NCBI RefSeq assembly: GCF_010725055.1
Contig: NZ_BJKB01000005.1
Location: forward strand, 62,001-126,000
Length of the DNA stretch: 64,000 nt
Direction of reading: 5' to 3'
Source: Gelidibacter japonicus
GTDB lineage: Bacteria > Bacteroidota > Bacteroidia > Flavobacteriales > Flavobacteriaceae
In this document: positions 1-8,133 of the stretch, in pieces
How the letters are laid out: each line of letters starts with the position of its first letter
Numbering within the stretch: the first letter of the stretch is position 1
Translations under genes and position numbers: made by a program
The notes under the pieces: model-generated
What the model was told of the DNA's origin: nothing
Seen by the model: only the letters and a program-made list of their open reading frames with translations
Databases searched by the model: none

Positions 1-1045
1 TATTGGATGCAGATACACGGTATTGGGTTTTCTCACTCCCTCCAGAAACCGAAATATTATGTTTTTGACTGTAGGCATCACGAAAGAAACTCTTCACGTT
101 GTCATAAAATTGTGTTCCTGCCGGATAAGGCTGTCCAAAATAATACAGTTCCTCGTTGCCTTCCTCAGTATATCCGTTGGCACCTCTATCATAAACTTGC
201 TGAATTTCCGGATATTCCACAATCCGATCTACTCTCATACTTGTGCTGTAATCGATTCGCGGCGTACCAGCCTGTCCTCTTTTAGTAGTAATCACAATTG
301 CTCCTGAGGCCGCTTCTATTCCATATAAAGCTGCTGCTTCCGGACCTTTCAAAATGGTTACCGAGGCAATATCTTCAGGATTGATGTCAGCACCCCTATT
401 GGTAAAATCGATACCTCTATTCTCAAATGAGGTTGCCGTATTAAGAGAGGAAGCAAAAACTGAAGTGGCGGTGGTATTGTTACTGATAGGAAGACCATCC
501 ACTACAAATAAGGGCTGATTGTTTCCACTCAACGAACTGATCCCCCTAATGACAATGGATGAAGAAGATCCGGGAAGTCCCGAAGTACTGTTGACTTCAA
601 CTCCAGCCACCCTACCGGCTAAACCATTGATAAAGTTTTCACGTTGTGTTTCTGCCAAGGTAGAACCTTTGATTTCAGTCACGGCATATCCAAGGGCCTT
701 TTTCTCTTGTTTGATCCCTAATGCAGTGACCACCACTTCATCAAGGCCTTCCAAGTCTTCCTTTAACGTGACATCAAACCGGGTACGGGTCCCGATGGTT
801 ATTTCCTGGGTGTCAAAACCAATGGATGAAATCACCAATACTGCATCATTATTATCTGGCGCAGCAAAAGTAAAATTCCCGTCCATATTGCTCACGGTGC
901 CCTTACTCGTGTTCTTGATATACACTGAAGCCCCTGAAACCGGCAAACCTTTCTCGTCAATGACCTTTCCGGTCAAGATCCGCTCTTGGGCAAAAGCTTG
1001 AAATCCCATAAAGCAGAGTAAAATTAAAAGTAATCGTTTTTCCAT
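1..1045 (-). CDS. SusC/RagA-family TonB-dependent outer-membrane receptor, N-terminal part
   Basis: Only the first 348 codons are in the window; the gene runs off the left edge. SusC proteins are TonB-driven outer-membrane channels that import glycans or peptides together with a SusD lipoprotein. The frame starts MEKRLLLILLCFMGF, a signal peptide ending AFAQ near residue 20. Residues about 22-105 form a carboxypeptidase-like regulatory (CarboxypepD_reg-like) domain, followed by the TonB-box-like EDLEGLDEVVVTALG near 105-120. The plug domain follows, with RVAGVEVNSTSG, IVIRGISSL, FVVDGLPI and the typical ILKGPEAAALYG and GAIVITTKRG. These motifs are diagnostic of SusC rather than of siderophore receptors. 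The substrate cannot be told. A SusD gene would be expected just outside the window. I read the frame directly from the reverse strand. Confidence 0.93.
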   Translation of the reverse strand, partial: MEKRLLLILLCFMGFQAFAQERILTGKVIDEKGLPVSGASVYIKNTSKGTVSNMDGNFTFAAPDNNDAVLVISSIGFDTQEITIGTRTRFDVTLKEDLEGLDEVVVTALGIKQEKKALGYAVTEIKGSTLAETQRENFINGLAGRVAGVEVNSTSGLPGSSSSIVIRGISSLSGNNQPLFVVDGLPISNNTTATSVFASSLNTATSFENRGIDFTNRGADINPEDIASVTILKGPEAAALYGIEAASGAIVITTKRGQAGTPRIDYSTSMRVDRIVEYPEIQQVYDRGANGYTEEGNEELYYFGQPYPAGTQFYDNVKSFFRDAYSQKHNISVSGGSEKTQYRVSASN

Positions 1046-1623
1046 AATGTGAACCCCTTTAATAAATTGTTATTAGTTGATATTGAAATATTCAAATTGC
1101 ACGGCACTATTTGACTAAGCAATTTTAGACAATCAATATTAAGGATTTTTTTCTTAAAAAATGTTAAAATTGCAGATTTTTTACGAAAAAAACCAAAAAT
1201 ATGCACATTTTATGAGGCTTATTTCGACATTTATGCCATATTTATACCTCAAACACGCATTTTTAGAAATTTGATAAAAGATAGATATGGCAGTGATTAG
1301 CGTTTTTTTCATTAATAATATAAGCCTCGGCCCATAAAACCCATTTATGAAATCAACCCTAAGGAAAGATTGCCGTTTGTTTACAACAGACATCACAAAA
1401 GATTTGGATGAAGGGTTTTCCTCCATCTTCATGCAATCAAAATCTTATCAGAATATGATGATGGACTATTAACAGAGAAAGAAAGATCGGTCAGGATCAA
1501 TAATAGATCTTAAACATGAGCGACGTCGTGTTATACTTATCTAATCTGTGCCGCTAATTCTTATATCAGATGTTAAGATATATAGATTGAGAGATCAAAT
1601 GAATGCTCACAAATGCACACTTA
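1046..1623. other. Intergenic region, 578 bp, no gene recognised
   Basis: AT-rich stretch between the start of the susC-like gene and the end of the hexosaminidase gene. Open frames here (1024-1206 and 1181-1432, minus strand) have no recognisable motif and look like chance. A perfect -7 element for susC (TATTTTTG on the minus strand, 1194-1201) is present but has no TTG at the usual distance, so I do not call a promoter. Confidence 0.6.
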
Positions 1624-3162
1624 TTATGGATTAAGTTCTGGTGCAGGATAAAAGTCTATTTCCAGAGCTTCCAGTCTCGATTTATGCAGGCTTAAACGTT
1701 TGGAAAACTCTTTAAAATCATCGTGGGACGACGACCAGCCAATTTCCGCAACCGCCATCAATCGAGGCCAAAGTCGGTTGTCCAACATGGCATCCGAAAC
1801 TACCAACTCTGTCCATACGGGTGCCTCCAGTCCAATGATTTCGTCGGCCTTATCGTTGAAATTATAAACATCTTCCAATGACACACCAGATTTTTGACAC
1901 CAGTTGTTGGTTTTTTCCTGTCCGGTTACATTGGCATGGTCAAAGTAAAAACTCGTGCAAATGGACTCAATAACTTTTGATTTTTTTAAGGGTGTAGTTT
2001 TGCCGTTCCACCTCTGAACTATCAACTCCTGGCTTACATCAGCTTTAGAAACTTCCTCCCAACCTATCGGGATCTTCCCAAAACTTCTTACCATGGAATC
2101 CGCTTTTACCACAAACGTTTCATAGAGGTCATCATTGATTTCATCGCCACCGATATGCAGCCAAGGACCAACAGTCATTGCCGACACTTCTCTTAAAACC
2201 TCGGCTACAAAGTTATAAGTCTCAGGATCGGTGAGGCATAATTTACTCCATCCCACTTTGTAGCCATCAAATAATTCTGGTGGTGTGGCCATTTTCGGAT
2301 TAAGATTACTCAAATCATCGCAGTTAAGCTCTGGATAAGCCACTAAGGCCGCATAAATATGTCCTGGCAGATCAATTTCCGGAATGATGACCACATGCCG
2401 TTCTGTCGCATAATCTTGCAGTTCCTTATAGTCTTCTATGGATAAAAATCCAGATTTTCCGTTTTTAACGGCACTCTTACCCGCAATTTCTGTAAGAAGT
2501 GGTTTGCTTTTTAATTCAATACGCCAACCTTGATCATCCGTTAAATGTAGATGTAAACGATTCATCTTATAGAGCGCCATTCTGTCAATATGCCGTTTTA
2601 AATATTCCACACCAAAAAAACTACGGGCTAGATCAATCATATTACCTCGCCAGCTGTACTTTGGAAAATCTTCCACATGGAGGTGAGGCAGTGTCAGAGG
2701 CTTCGAATCCATTGACCTGCTTTTCAAATCTGCTGGCAAAACCTGCGTCAAGCTCTGTATGGCATAAAATAATCCAACCTCTCCCGCTGCCTTAATCGTT
2801 ATACCTCGTTTATCGATATCCAAAAAATACCCCTCCTCACCCAACTGGCCATTCAAATCAGCGTCTTGGATCAATTTAAAGTTTCCTCGTTTGGAATTGG
2901 CCCGTATAGTGCTTTGTAGGTTGGCATCCTGAAGTAATTCACTAAGCCATTGTGCTGCTATTTCTGAAGATCCTGAAAAAGAGATGGTGTTTTGTTGAGG
3001 TAATTGATATACACCATTGTGGTGCGTCAATACTTGTGGTTTTGGAATAATAGCTACAGTTTCACCATTTACAGACGTTTCAACAGGGCTTTTTGTAGAG
3101 GAACATCCTAAAATTAAAATTCCAAAAATCAAAACGTTTAGAGTTTGAAAATATCGTACCAT
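1624..3162 (-). CDS. Beta-N-acetylhexosaminidase, GH20 family, lipoprotein
   Basis: Glycoside hydrolase family 20 enzyme that removes terminal N-acetylhexosamine from chitin fragments, peptidoglycan-derived sugars or glycoproteins by substrate-assisted catalysis. The N-terminus (512 aa in total) is a lipoprotein signal with lipobox LILGC, Cys20, so it is probably anchored in the outer membrane or periplasm. Residues about 35-155 are the GH20b N-terminal domain (VAIIPKPQ). The TIM barrel starts near residue 165 (SWRGNMIDLARSFF) and contains MNRLHLHLTDDQGWR and the catalytic pair in HIGGDEI, Asp340-Glu341. The C-terminal EAPVWTE and WPRLMAVAE match the family end. It is a single gene with no partner in the same orientation apart from the distant SusC, so a shared chitin or glycan utilisation role is only a guess. 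Confidence 0.93.
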   Translation of the reverse strand: MVRYFQTLNVLIFGILILGCSSTKSPVETSVNGETVAIIPKPQVLTHHNGVYQLPQQNTISFSGSSEIAAQWLSELLQDANLQSTIRANSKRGNFKLIQDADLNGQLGEEGYFLDIDKRGITIKAAGEVGLFYAIQSLTQVLPADLKSRSMDSKPLTLPHLHVEDFPKYSWRGNMIDLARSFFGVEYLKRHIDRMALYKMNRLHLHLTDDQGWRIELKSKPLLTEIAGKSAVKNGKSGFLSIEDYKELQDYATERHVVIIPEIDLPGHIYAALVAYPELNCDDLSNLNPKMATPPELFDGYKVGWSKLCLTDPETYNFVAEVLREVSAMTVGPWLHIGGDEINDDLYETFVVKADSMVRSFGKIPIGWEEVSKADVSQELIVQRWNGKTTPLKKSKVIESICTSFYFDHANVTGQEKTNNWCQKSGVSLEDVYNFNDKADEIIGLEAPVWTELVVSDAMLDNRLWPRLMAVAEIGWSSSHDDFKEFSKRLSLHKSRLEALEIDFYPAPELNP

Positions 3163-3553
3163 AGAGCTGCGAATTAAGAATTATTTGTGAAAATCAATTT
3201 AGTACTCCGAGAGTCCTTGTTTTGGTAGTTTAAAATATCAAATAGGGCTAAATCTATTGATTATATACCAAGTGATTATTTATCTTAAATTAACATCATT
3301 TCTTATTGTTGATAATACGGGAGTAATTTAGTAGGATTTTACGACAATTTATGATTTTGTTGCTAATTATTTTGTTTCTAAGAATTAGAAGTTTATTTCA
3401 ATTGGCTTAAAAGTAGTATCAACTAGCATCATTTTATGGAGCTTAAGCTAAGGTTGCCTCAGATTTTATCTCAATGTTGTTTTGACTCTAAAATAATCTT
3501 CAGAGTCGTAAAACAACATTTGACACCGTGATTAAAAGGACAACCGATTTATG
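3163..3553. other. Intergenic region, about 390 bp, nothing recognised
   Basis: AT-rich DNA upstream of the hexosaminidase gene on the minus strand. No repeat, RNA motif or convincing promoter was found. Confidence 0.5.
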
Positions 3554-3826
3554 TCATAAATAAGTGTCTCTATGGTCGATGAGCTTTCGATAATTACGAC
3601 ATGAATGTTGGTGGAATACACCAACAACGGCCGAATTGCTCAAGATGCATCCTTTTCTTGTTATAAAACTTAAAATACTTTTGACCTCCTTGGACCGCAA
3701 TAGAACGAAATAGATGCAATGTTGATTATGAATCAGGAAAAGTCGGATCAATTCGAAGTTTTTCTTCTCTATGTATTCTAAAGTCCACTCGTCAATTTTG
3801 AATTTATGCCGAATTAATTTTGACAT
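3554..3826 (-). CDS. Possible small hypothetical protein (90 aa)
   Basis: Open frame of 90 codons starting 40 bp downstream of the GNAT gene on the same strand. Its product is rich in Ile, His and Lys and has no domain I recognise, no signal peptide and no membrane helix. The upstream sequence is A-rich, as is common for flavobacterial starts, but there is no further support. It may be a chance frame or the decayed end of another gene. Confidence 0.2.
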   Translation of the reverse strand: MSKLIRHKFKIDEWTLEYIEKKNFELIRLFLIHNQHCIYFVLLRSKEVKSILSFITRKGCILSNSAVVGVFHQHSCRNYRKLIDHRDTYL

Positions 3827-3866
3827 TGTTTACATGTATTTTAGTAGTAAATCATGAGTTCCAGCC

Positions 3867-4556
3867 TTAGATATGCGGATAAGAATCGCTCCAATCCCAA
3901 AGCACAATGACCCATTGGGTTTGATATGAATCTGTATAAATATGGATTTCCTTGAACCCCACTTTTTTATGGGCATTTCTTGAGCGATGGTTGGCCAAAG
4001 CGATTTCGGTGATGCAAAAGTCATAGCGATCGGCAAATGTATCTTTATAAAGTTGAAAACACTTTTCAAAAACGCCCTTGCCTCTGTAATTTTTGTGAAC
4101 ACAAACTTGTCCAACAACCATATAATTATATTCTGATACCAATTGACCATTATAATCGATTTTCTCGAATTCCTCAAACATCGGGAGAATTATAGGAATA
4201 TCAGACTTTGATAATTTTGTCATCGCCAACACATAGCCAATAACTTCCTTATCGTCTTTAGCCACAATTTGGGGTTCAATGGAATTTAAGTTTTCAAGCA
4301 TTTCCAGGCTATGGTCAACAGTCACAAAACCATAGGTCTCAATCTCCTGATTTGATAGATTCTTTTTCAGATTGGCTTTTTGCAAAGTGGAGATACCTTC
4401 CAAATCGGCCTTATTTCTATATGTTGTGGAATAGTTGATCATGTTGGCATGAAAATGTGGATGAATATAACCATATAATTCAAGGTATTTATTGCAGCAG
4501 GAAATAAAATCAATCTCTTGAATTTGCTGTTTTTTTTGCGGATACGCTGTGATCAT
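3867..4556 (-). CDS. GNAT-family N-acetyltransferase
   Basis: Acyltransferase of the GCN5-related superfamily (229 aa), which moves an acetyl group from acetyl-CoA to an amine. Motif A is clear at residues 151-165: VCVHKNYRGKGVFEK, with the pyrophosphate-binding R-G-x-G pattern (Arg158, Gly159, Gly161). It is followed by ITEIALANHRSRNAHKKVGF, the motif B region with the usual conserved Asn and the K-x-G-F end. The N-terminal 100 residues are longer than the GNAT core and unassigned. The substrate is unknown. The gene is divergent from the MFS transporter at 4761, with about 200 bp between them. Confidence 0.85.
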   Translation of the reverse strand: MITAYPQKKQQIQEIDFISCCNKYLELYGYIHPHFHANMINYSTTYRNKADLEGISTLQKANLKKNLSNQEIETYGFVTVDHSLEMLENLNSIEPQIVAKDDKEVIGYVLAMTKLSKSDIPIILPMFEEFEKIDYNGQLVSEYNYMVVGQVCVHKNYRGKGVFEKCFQLYKDTFADRYDFCITEIALANHRSRNAHKKVGFKEIHIYTDSYQTQWVIVLWDWSDSYPHI

Positions 4557-4723
4557 CGTTTAGATGGTTCAATTTATATTGCATTTTTTTTCCGATCCTC
4601 AATTTTATCAGATTTCATTCAATAATGTAGGATTCGATAATAGATTCTAAAATGCGTTTATTTCATTTTTTTGAGTCGACTAAAATCTCTGCCAAAGGTC
4701 TCAAGCATTCGTCGATTAAGTTT

Positions 4724-4731
4724 TAACTTTG
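4724..4731 (+). promoter_or_regulatory. -7 element (TAACTTTG) of the MFS transporter gene
   Basis: Perfect match to the Bacteroidetes -7 consensus TAnnTTTG, 29 nt before the ATG at 4761. No TTG is found at the right distance upstream. Its position decides the start: an earlier in-frame start at 4671 would lie upstream of the promoter and so is unlikely. Confidence 0.5.
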
Positions 4732-4760
4732 CGCGAATTAAACTAAAACGCAATAATTTT

Positions 4761-6257
4761 ATGACTAACGACGTCCAAAGCCATAAAGGTAGAGGCTGGA
4801 TCTTAGCGGCTTTAATGATAACCATGGCTTTAGCGGCCATGGACAATACGATTGTAGCTACGGCCATTCCGCAAATTGTGGGCGATTTGGGTGGGTTTTC
4901 ATTATTTAGTTGGTTATTCTCTATTTATCTTCTGATCCAAACCATTACGATTCCCATTTACGGAAAACTCGCCGATATCTACGGACGCAAACCCATTCTT
5001 ATTTATGGGGTTATTGTATTTCTTTTAGGCTCTGCCGCTTGTGCCGGGGCTTGGGACATGATCAGCTTAATTGTGTTTCGAGGTTTGCAAGCGGTTGGCG
5101 CTGGCGCTATTATGGCAACGGTCAATACAATTGCTGCCGACATTTATACGCTTGAAGAGCGCGCTAAAATCCAGGGTTGGCTTTCCAGTGTTTGGGGCGT
5201 TTCGGCTATTATGGGCCCAACCATAGGTGGCGCCTTGGCCGACTATGCTTCTTGGCGTTGGATTTTTCTGATCAATATTCCCGTTGGAATTGGTTCTATT
5301 ATCATGATCAGTATTTTTCTTAAAGAAAACAAGCCTATCAAATACGCAAAAATCGATTGGCTTGGTGCTTTGGCATTATTGGTCACAGGCGGATTTATCA
5401 TGTTCGGATTGATGCAAGGTGGGCAATCTTGGGAGTGGATTTCTTATGAAACACTTATTTTCACAGGCATCGCAGCCGTTTTAGTTTATGCAACCATGAA
5501 GATCGAATCGCGTGCCGAAAGCCCCATCCTGCCCAGATGGGTCTGGCGAAAACGGGTTCTTGTAGGTGCCAATTTGGCGACCATAGGCATGGGCTGTATG
5601 ACTATGGGCCCCAATATGTTTTTACCTGTTTTTGCACAATCGGTCATTGGAGTTGGGGCGATTATGGCAGGTTTTATATTGGCGAGCATGAGTATCACCT
5701 GGCCGATATCGTCGTCACTTTCGGGAAAGTTATATCTACAGATTGGATTTAGAAACACCGCACTGTGCGGCATTTCCGTTGTACTCATTGCCGTGTCAAG
5801 CTTCTTATTCATGCCTTACCCAGGTTCGGTATGGACGTTGGTGGCTATCCAGCTGCTTATGGGGGCGGGCTTTGGATTGATTTCTACGCCTTTGATGGTT
5901 GGGGTGCAATCGACCGTAGATTGGGGACAAAGAGGCGTTGTGACAGGCGCCAGTATGTTCTCGAGATATTTCGGGCAAAGTTTGGGAGCTGCCATCTTTG
6001 CCGCTATTTTTAATTCGGTGCTATTTGATAAAATGACGGAAGCCCCAGAAAATTTACTAAGCGCATTACCCAAAGTAAATGAGGTTGTAGAGGTGTTACA
6101 ATCCGCCCATTCAGACGATAGCGTTCAAAACTATTTGCAACACGCATTTTTCGATTCGACACACACGGTCTATATCGGTTTATTGACCGTGGGACTGCTT
6201 ACGCTCATTATTTTATTGCTCACGCCGAAACACTTTGGTAAAATTGATACGTTTTAA
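4761..6257 (+). CDS. MFS multidrug efflux transporter, DHA2 (EmrB/QacA) family
   Basis: Proton-driven inner-membrane drug exporter of the 14-helix DHA2 family (498 aa from the chosen start). Family motif D1 is at residues 27-40 (MDNTIVATAIPQIV, Asp28). Motif A follows in the loop between helices 2 and 3 (YGKLADIYGRKP). Motif C-like GPTIGGALADYASWRWIFLI is also present. I chose the ATG at 4761 because a perfect -7 element at 4724-4731 lies inside the longer frame. There is no adjacent membrane-fusion or TetR gene, so the substrate and regulator are unknown. The drug specificity of such proteins cannot be read from sequence. Confidence 0.92.
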   Translation: MTNDVQSHKGRGWILAALMITMALAAMDNTIVATAIPQIVGDLGGFSLFSWLFSIYLLIQTITIPIYGKLADIYGRKPILIYGVIVFLLGSAACAGAWDMISLIVFRGLQAVGAGAIMATVNTIAADIYTLEERAKIQGWLSSVWGVSAIMGPTIGGALADYASWRWIFLINIPVGIGSIIMISIFLKENKPIKYAKIDWLGALALLVTGGFIMFGLMQGGQSWEWISYETLIFTGIAAVLVYATMKIESRAESPILPRWVWRKRVLVGANLATIGMGCMTMGPNMFLPVFAQSVIGVGAIMAGFILASMSITWPISSSLSGKLYLQIGFRNTALCGISVVLIAVSSFLFMPYPGSVWTLVAIQLLMGAGFGLISTPLMVGVQSTVDWGQRGVVTGASMFSRYFGQSLGAAIFAAIFNSVLFDKMTEAPENLLSALPKVNEVVEVLQSAHSDDSVQNYLQHAFFDSTHTVYIGLLTVGLLTLIILLLTPKHFGKIDTF

Positions 6258-6268
6258 ATATCGAAATT

Positions 6269-6302
6269 GCCTGCCCGTCCGAAGCGAAGTGAAGGCGGGA
6301 AG
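6269..6302. repeat. Dispersed GC-rich palindromic repeat fragment
   Basis: A GC-rich patch (CCTGCCCGTCCGAAG ... GAAGGCGGGAAG) in AT-rich intergenic DNA, similar in style to the short palindromes at 17475, 31374 and 58300. Arms are CTGCCCG/CGGGAAG-like and imperfect. It is probably a REP-like dispersed element. It is followed at 6335-6382 by a tract rich in TAACTCA-like 7-mers. Confidence 0.45.
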
Positions 6303-6435
6303 TTAAAGTTGAAAATCTTGAAACATGAACCCGTAACTCTGAAACTCAAAACATAACTCATAACTCTTAACTCATAACTTTAAAACCACCAAAATAGTAG
6401 CTATCTTGCGCCCTTAATTGTCCATAATAAAATGG

Positions 6436-6476
6436 GACACGTGGTTCGAAATTCTCCCACGTTAAAAAACTAAGAA
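6436..6476 (+). ncRNA. preQ1-I riboswitch
   Basis: Class I preQ1 aptamer in front of a queuosine-precursor transporter. P1 is a perfect stem, ACGUGG (6439-6444) with CCACGU (6457-6462). The conserved GGUUC is at 6443-6447. The loop from 6448 to 6455 has 8 nt, the same as in the Bacillus subtilis queC aptamer, and is followed by the conserved CCC (6456-6458; C6456 is the expected preQ1-pairing C). The tail is two nt, then six A (6464-6469), then CUAA (6470-6473), again with the same spacing as B. subtilis. The start codon is 10 nt further on, so ligand binding would most simply hide the ribosome site. The UAG-CUA pseudoknot pairing of B. subtilis is not conserved; UUC (6452-6454) with GAA (6474-6476) is an alternative. 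Confidence 0.9.
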
Positions 6477-6483
6477 ACGCTTT

Positions 6484-7137
6484 ATGTCCTCTATTAAAAA
6501 CACGCGACTTGTATTATTACTGGTCGGATTTCACATTCTTATTATTGCGTCAAGCAATTACTTGGTACAGTTTCCGATCTCCATTTTCGGCTTCAAGGCC
6601 ACTTGGGGTGCGTTTACCTTTCCGTTCATCTTTTTGGCAACAGACCTGACCGTGCGTCTTTTTGGAGCGCGAATGGGACGACGGATTATTTTTTATGCCA
6701 TGTTTCCGGCCTTGTTGGTTTCCTACTTGATTACCGTTGGTTTTCGTCACGGCATTTGGCTGGGATTTGACGCGTTTTTTGGATTTGATCTATTTGTGGC
6801 GCGCATCGCCATCGCGAGTTTCGCGGCCTATGTGGTCGGGCAGATTTTAGATATTTTCGTGTTCAATAAACTTCGGCAGCATAAACAATGGTGGCATGCG
6901 CCATTGGCTTCGGGCATCTTTGGAAATTTTATGGACACCCTGACATTTTTTTTCATTGCCTTTTACAAAACCTCAGACCCCTATCTTGCGGAAAATCTGG
7001 TCGAAATTGCCACTGTTGATTATATTTTTAAAATAATCATCAACGCGCTGTTTTTCCTTCCACTCTATAAAGTCATTTTAGATCGGGTGACAAAAAGATT
7101 AAAAGATCAGAATTTGAGAAATGGACCTATCCCATAA
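6484..7137 (+). CDS. yhhQ: Queuosine precursor (7-cyano-7-deazaguanine/preQ1) transporter YhhQ
   Basis: Inner-membrane VUT-family importer of deazaguanine precursors used to make queuosine in tRNA (217 aa, about six helices). The N-terminal half is very close to E. coli YhhQ: SSNYLVQFPISIFGF, TWGAFTFPFIFLATDLTVR and LFGARMGRRIIF. The C-terminal half keeps FGNFMDTLTFFFIAF and VDYIFKIIINALFFLP. The start at 6484 is fixed by the N-terminal alignment and by the preQ1-I riboswitch ending just upstream. The riboswitch predicts that expression falls when preQ1 is abundant, a normal feedback loop for a salvage transporter. Confidence 0.96.
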   Translation: MSSIKNTRLVLLLVGFHILIIASSNYLVQFPISIFGFKATWGAFTFPFIFLATDLTVRLFGARMGRRIIFYAMFPALLVSYLITVGFRHGIWLGFDAFFGFDLFVARIAIASFAAYVVGQILDIFVFNKLRQHKQWWHAPLASGIFGNFMDTLTFFFIAFYKTSDPYLAENLVEIATVDYIFKIIINALFFLPLYKVILDRVTKRLKDQNLRNGPIP

Positions 7138-7169
7138 CAAATCAACTTTTTAAAGTCGAATAAATCCTA

Positions 7170-7535
7170 CTACTCCATTTTCTGAAAAATGTAGAATACC
7201 ATGCCACCTAATCCATAACAGACCACATCCCAAACATCTCCGGTATAGCGATCATCCTCTTGTGGCAGATAGTATTCAAAAACCACTGAAAAAAGTACAA
7301 CCAGACTCAAGATCGTAAAGCCATTTACTCGAAGGGTCCTATCTTTTTTAATAATCCAAACCCCGTGCAGAGCTATTGTAGCGATAATTGGAATGGCTAA
7401 AAAATCATTGAGATGGTGGAAGATCCAATTGGGACCGGTTATAGCAAAGAATTTCAAGGTTTGTACGACCATGAACGCTGCAAATGACAGCAGCACATAT
7501 AAATGCAACCGTTTCAATGGCAATTTTTGCATCAT
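7170..7535 (-). CDS. Small four-helix membrane protein, VanZ-like
   Basis: A 121-aa inner-membrane protein with about four hydrophobic helices. The C-terminal part (YLPQEDDRYTGDVWDVVCYGLGG) has the acidic loop followed by a Gly-rich helix, typical of VanZ-like proteins, whose biochemical role is mostly unknown. The start overlaps the stop of the gene at 7532-7816 by 4 bp (ATGA), so the two are translationally coupled. The gene is convergent with yhhQ, 32 bp away. Confidence 0.65.
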   Translation of the reverse strand: MMQKLPLKRLHLYVLLSFAAFMVVQTLKFFAITGPNWIFHHLNDFLAIPIIATIALHGVWIIKKDRTLRVNGFTILSLVVLFSVVFEYYLPQEDDRYTGDVWDVVCYGLGGMVFYIFQKME

Positions 7536-7816
7536 ATAAACAACATGGCAATTAACCAGGCAATGAACATTCCGATGGCCATTACAATCGCCCAGATCGA
7601 GTAAAAGAAATAATAGATTCCGCGAACAAGTAAAAACCGATGCGTTTTCATTCGTTCAGAAAACGTCTCTTTCTTCACTGCTTTAGCCTTTAAAACAGGG
7701 GCGGAATCAGTTGTGCCTGCATTGGCCTTGGAAGTCAATGACTCATCCTGAACTATTGAAATCGACTCCTTGCGTGTAATATTTGTGTTGACTTTTTCCT
7801 CTGACATCTCATACAA
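7532..7816 (-). CDS. Small single-anchor membrane protein of unknown function
   Basis: 94 aa, not recognised. The first 60 residues are polar and low in complexity. The C-terminal 30 residues (YYFFYSIWAIVMAIGMFIAW) form one or two membrane helices, so the protein is tail-anchored with a cytoplasmic arm. A second Met at residue 4 (MSEEKVN) is an equally good start. It overlaps the VanZ-like gene by 4 bp and forms a two-gene operon with it. Confidence 0.55.
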   Translation of the reverse strand: MYEMSEEKVNTNITRKESISIVQDESLTSKANAGTTDSAPVLKAKAVKKETFSERMKTHRFLLVRGIYYFFYSIWAIVMAIGMFIAWLIAMLFI

Positions 7817-8046
7817 AGTTCAATCTGCAAGAATACAAATAATTATTTACGATGGCTAGGAATTAGGCTATTGTTTAACATTTTATATCACCTGATTTTG
7901 ATTGCCATTGCCTTCTCAAAAGCTCACTTAAATCACTAAAGAATTTCCATTGGACTCCAAAAACATAAGCACTATGTCATACAAAGAAATCGGACTCAAT
8001 GTGATTCAATCAAGAACCTCGGCGCATTGAAACCTATTGTCGGGAA

Positions 8047-8084
8047 TAAAAAAAACAGGCCCAGCAAATACTGAACCTGTTCTT
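8047..8084 (-). terminator. nrdA: Intrinsic terminator of the nrdB-nrdA operon
   Basis: Perfect 6-bp arms AACAGG (8054-8059) and CCTGTT (8076-8081) with additional CAG/CTG pairing in the loop. On the minus strand the stem is followed by a run of eight T. It lies 50 bp past the nrdA stop codon. The rest of the 7817-8133 gap shows nothing else. Confidence 0.8.
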
Positions 8085-8133
8085 AATCATTATTTCTACT
8101 AACTGATGTATCAATGTGATTGAACAGTCAAAT

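Noticed and set aside
1181-1432. 83-aa open frame upstream of the susC-like gene
   Set aside because: No recognisable domain, amino-acid usage of translated AT-rich spacer, and no promoter or neighbour support.
4671-4760. N-terminal extension of the MFS transporter
   Set aside because: A perfect -7 promoter element lies inside it, and family homology begins after the ATG at 4761.
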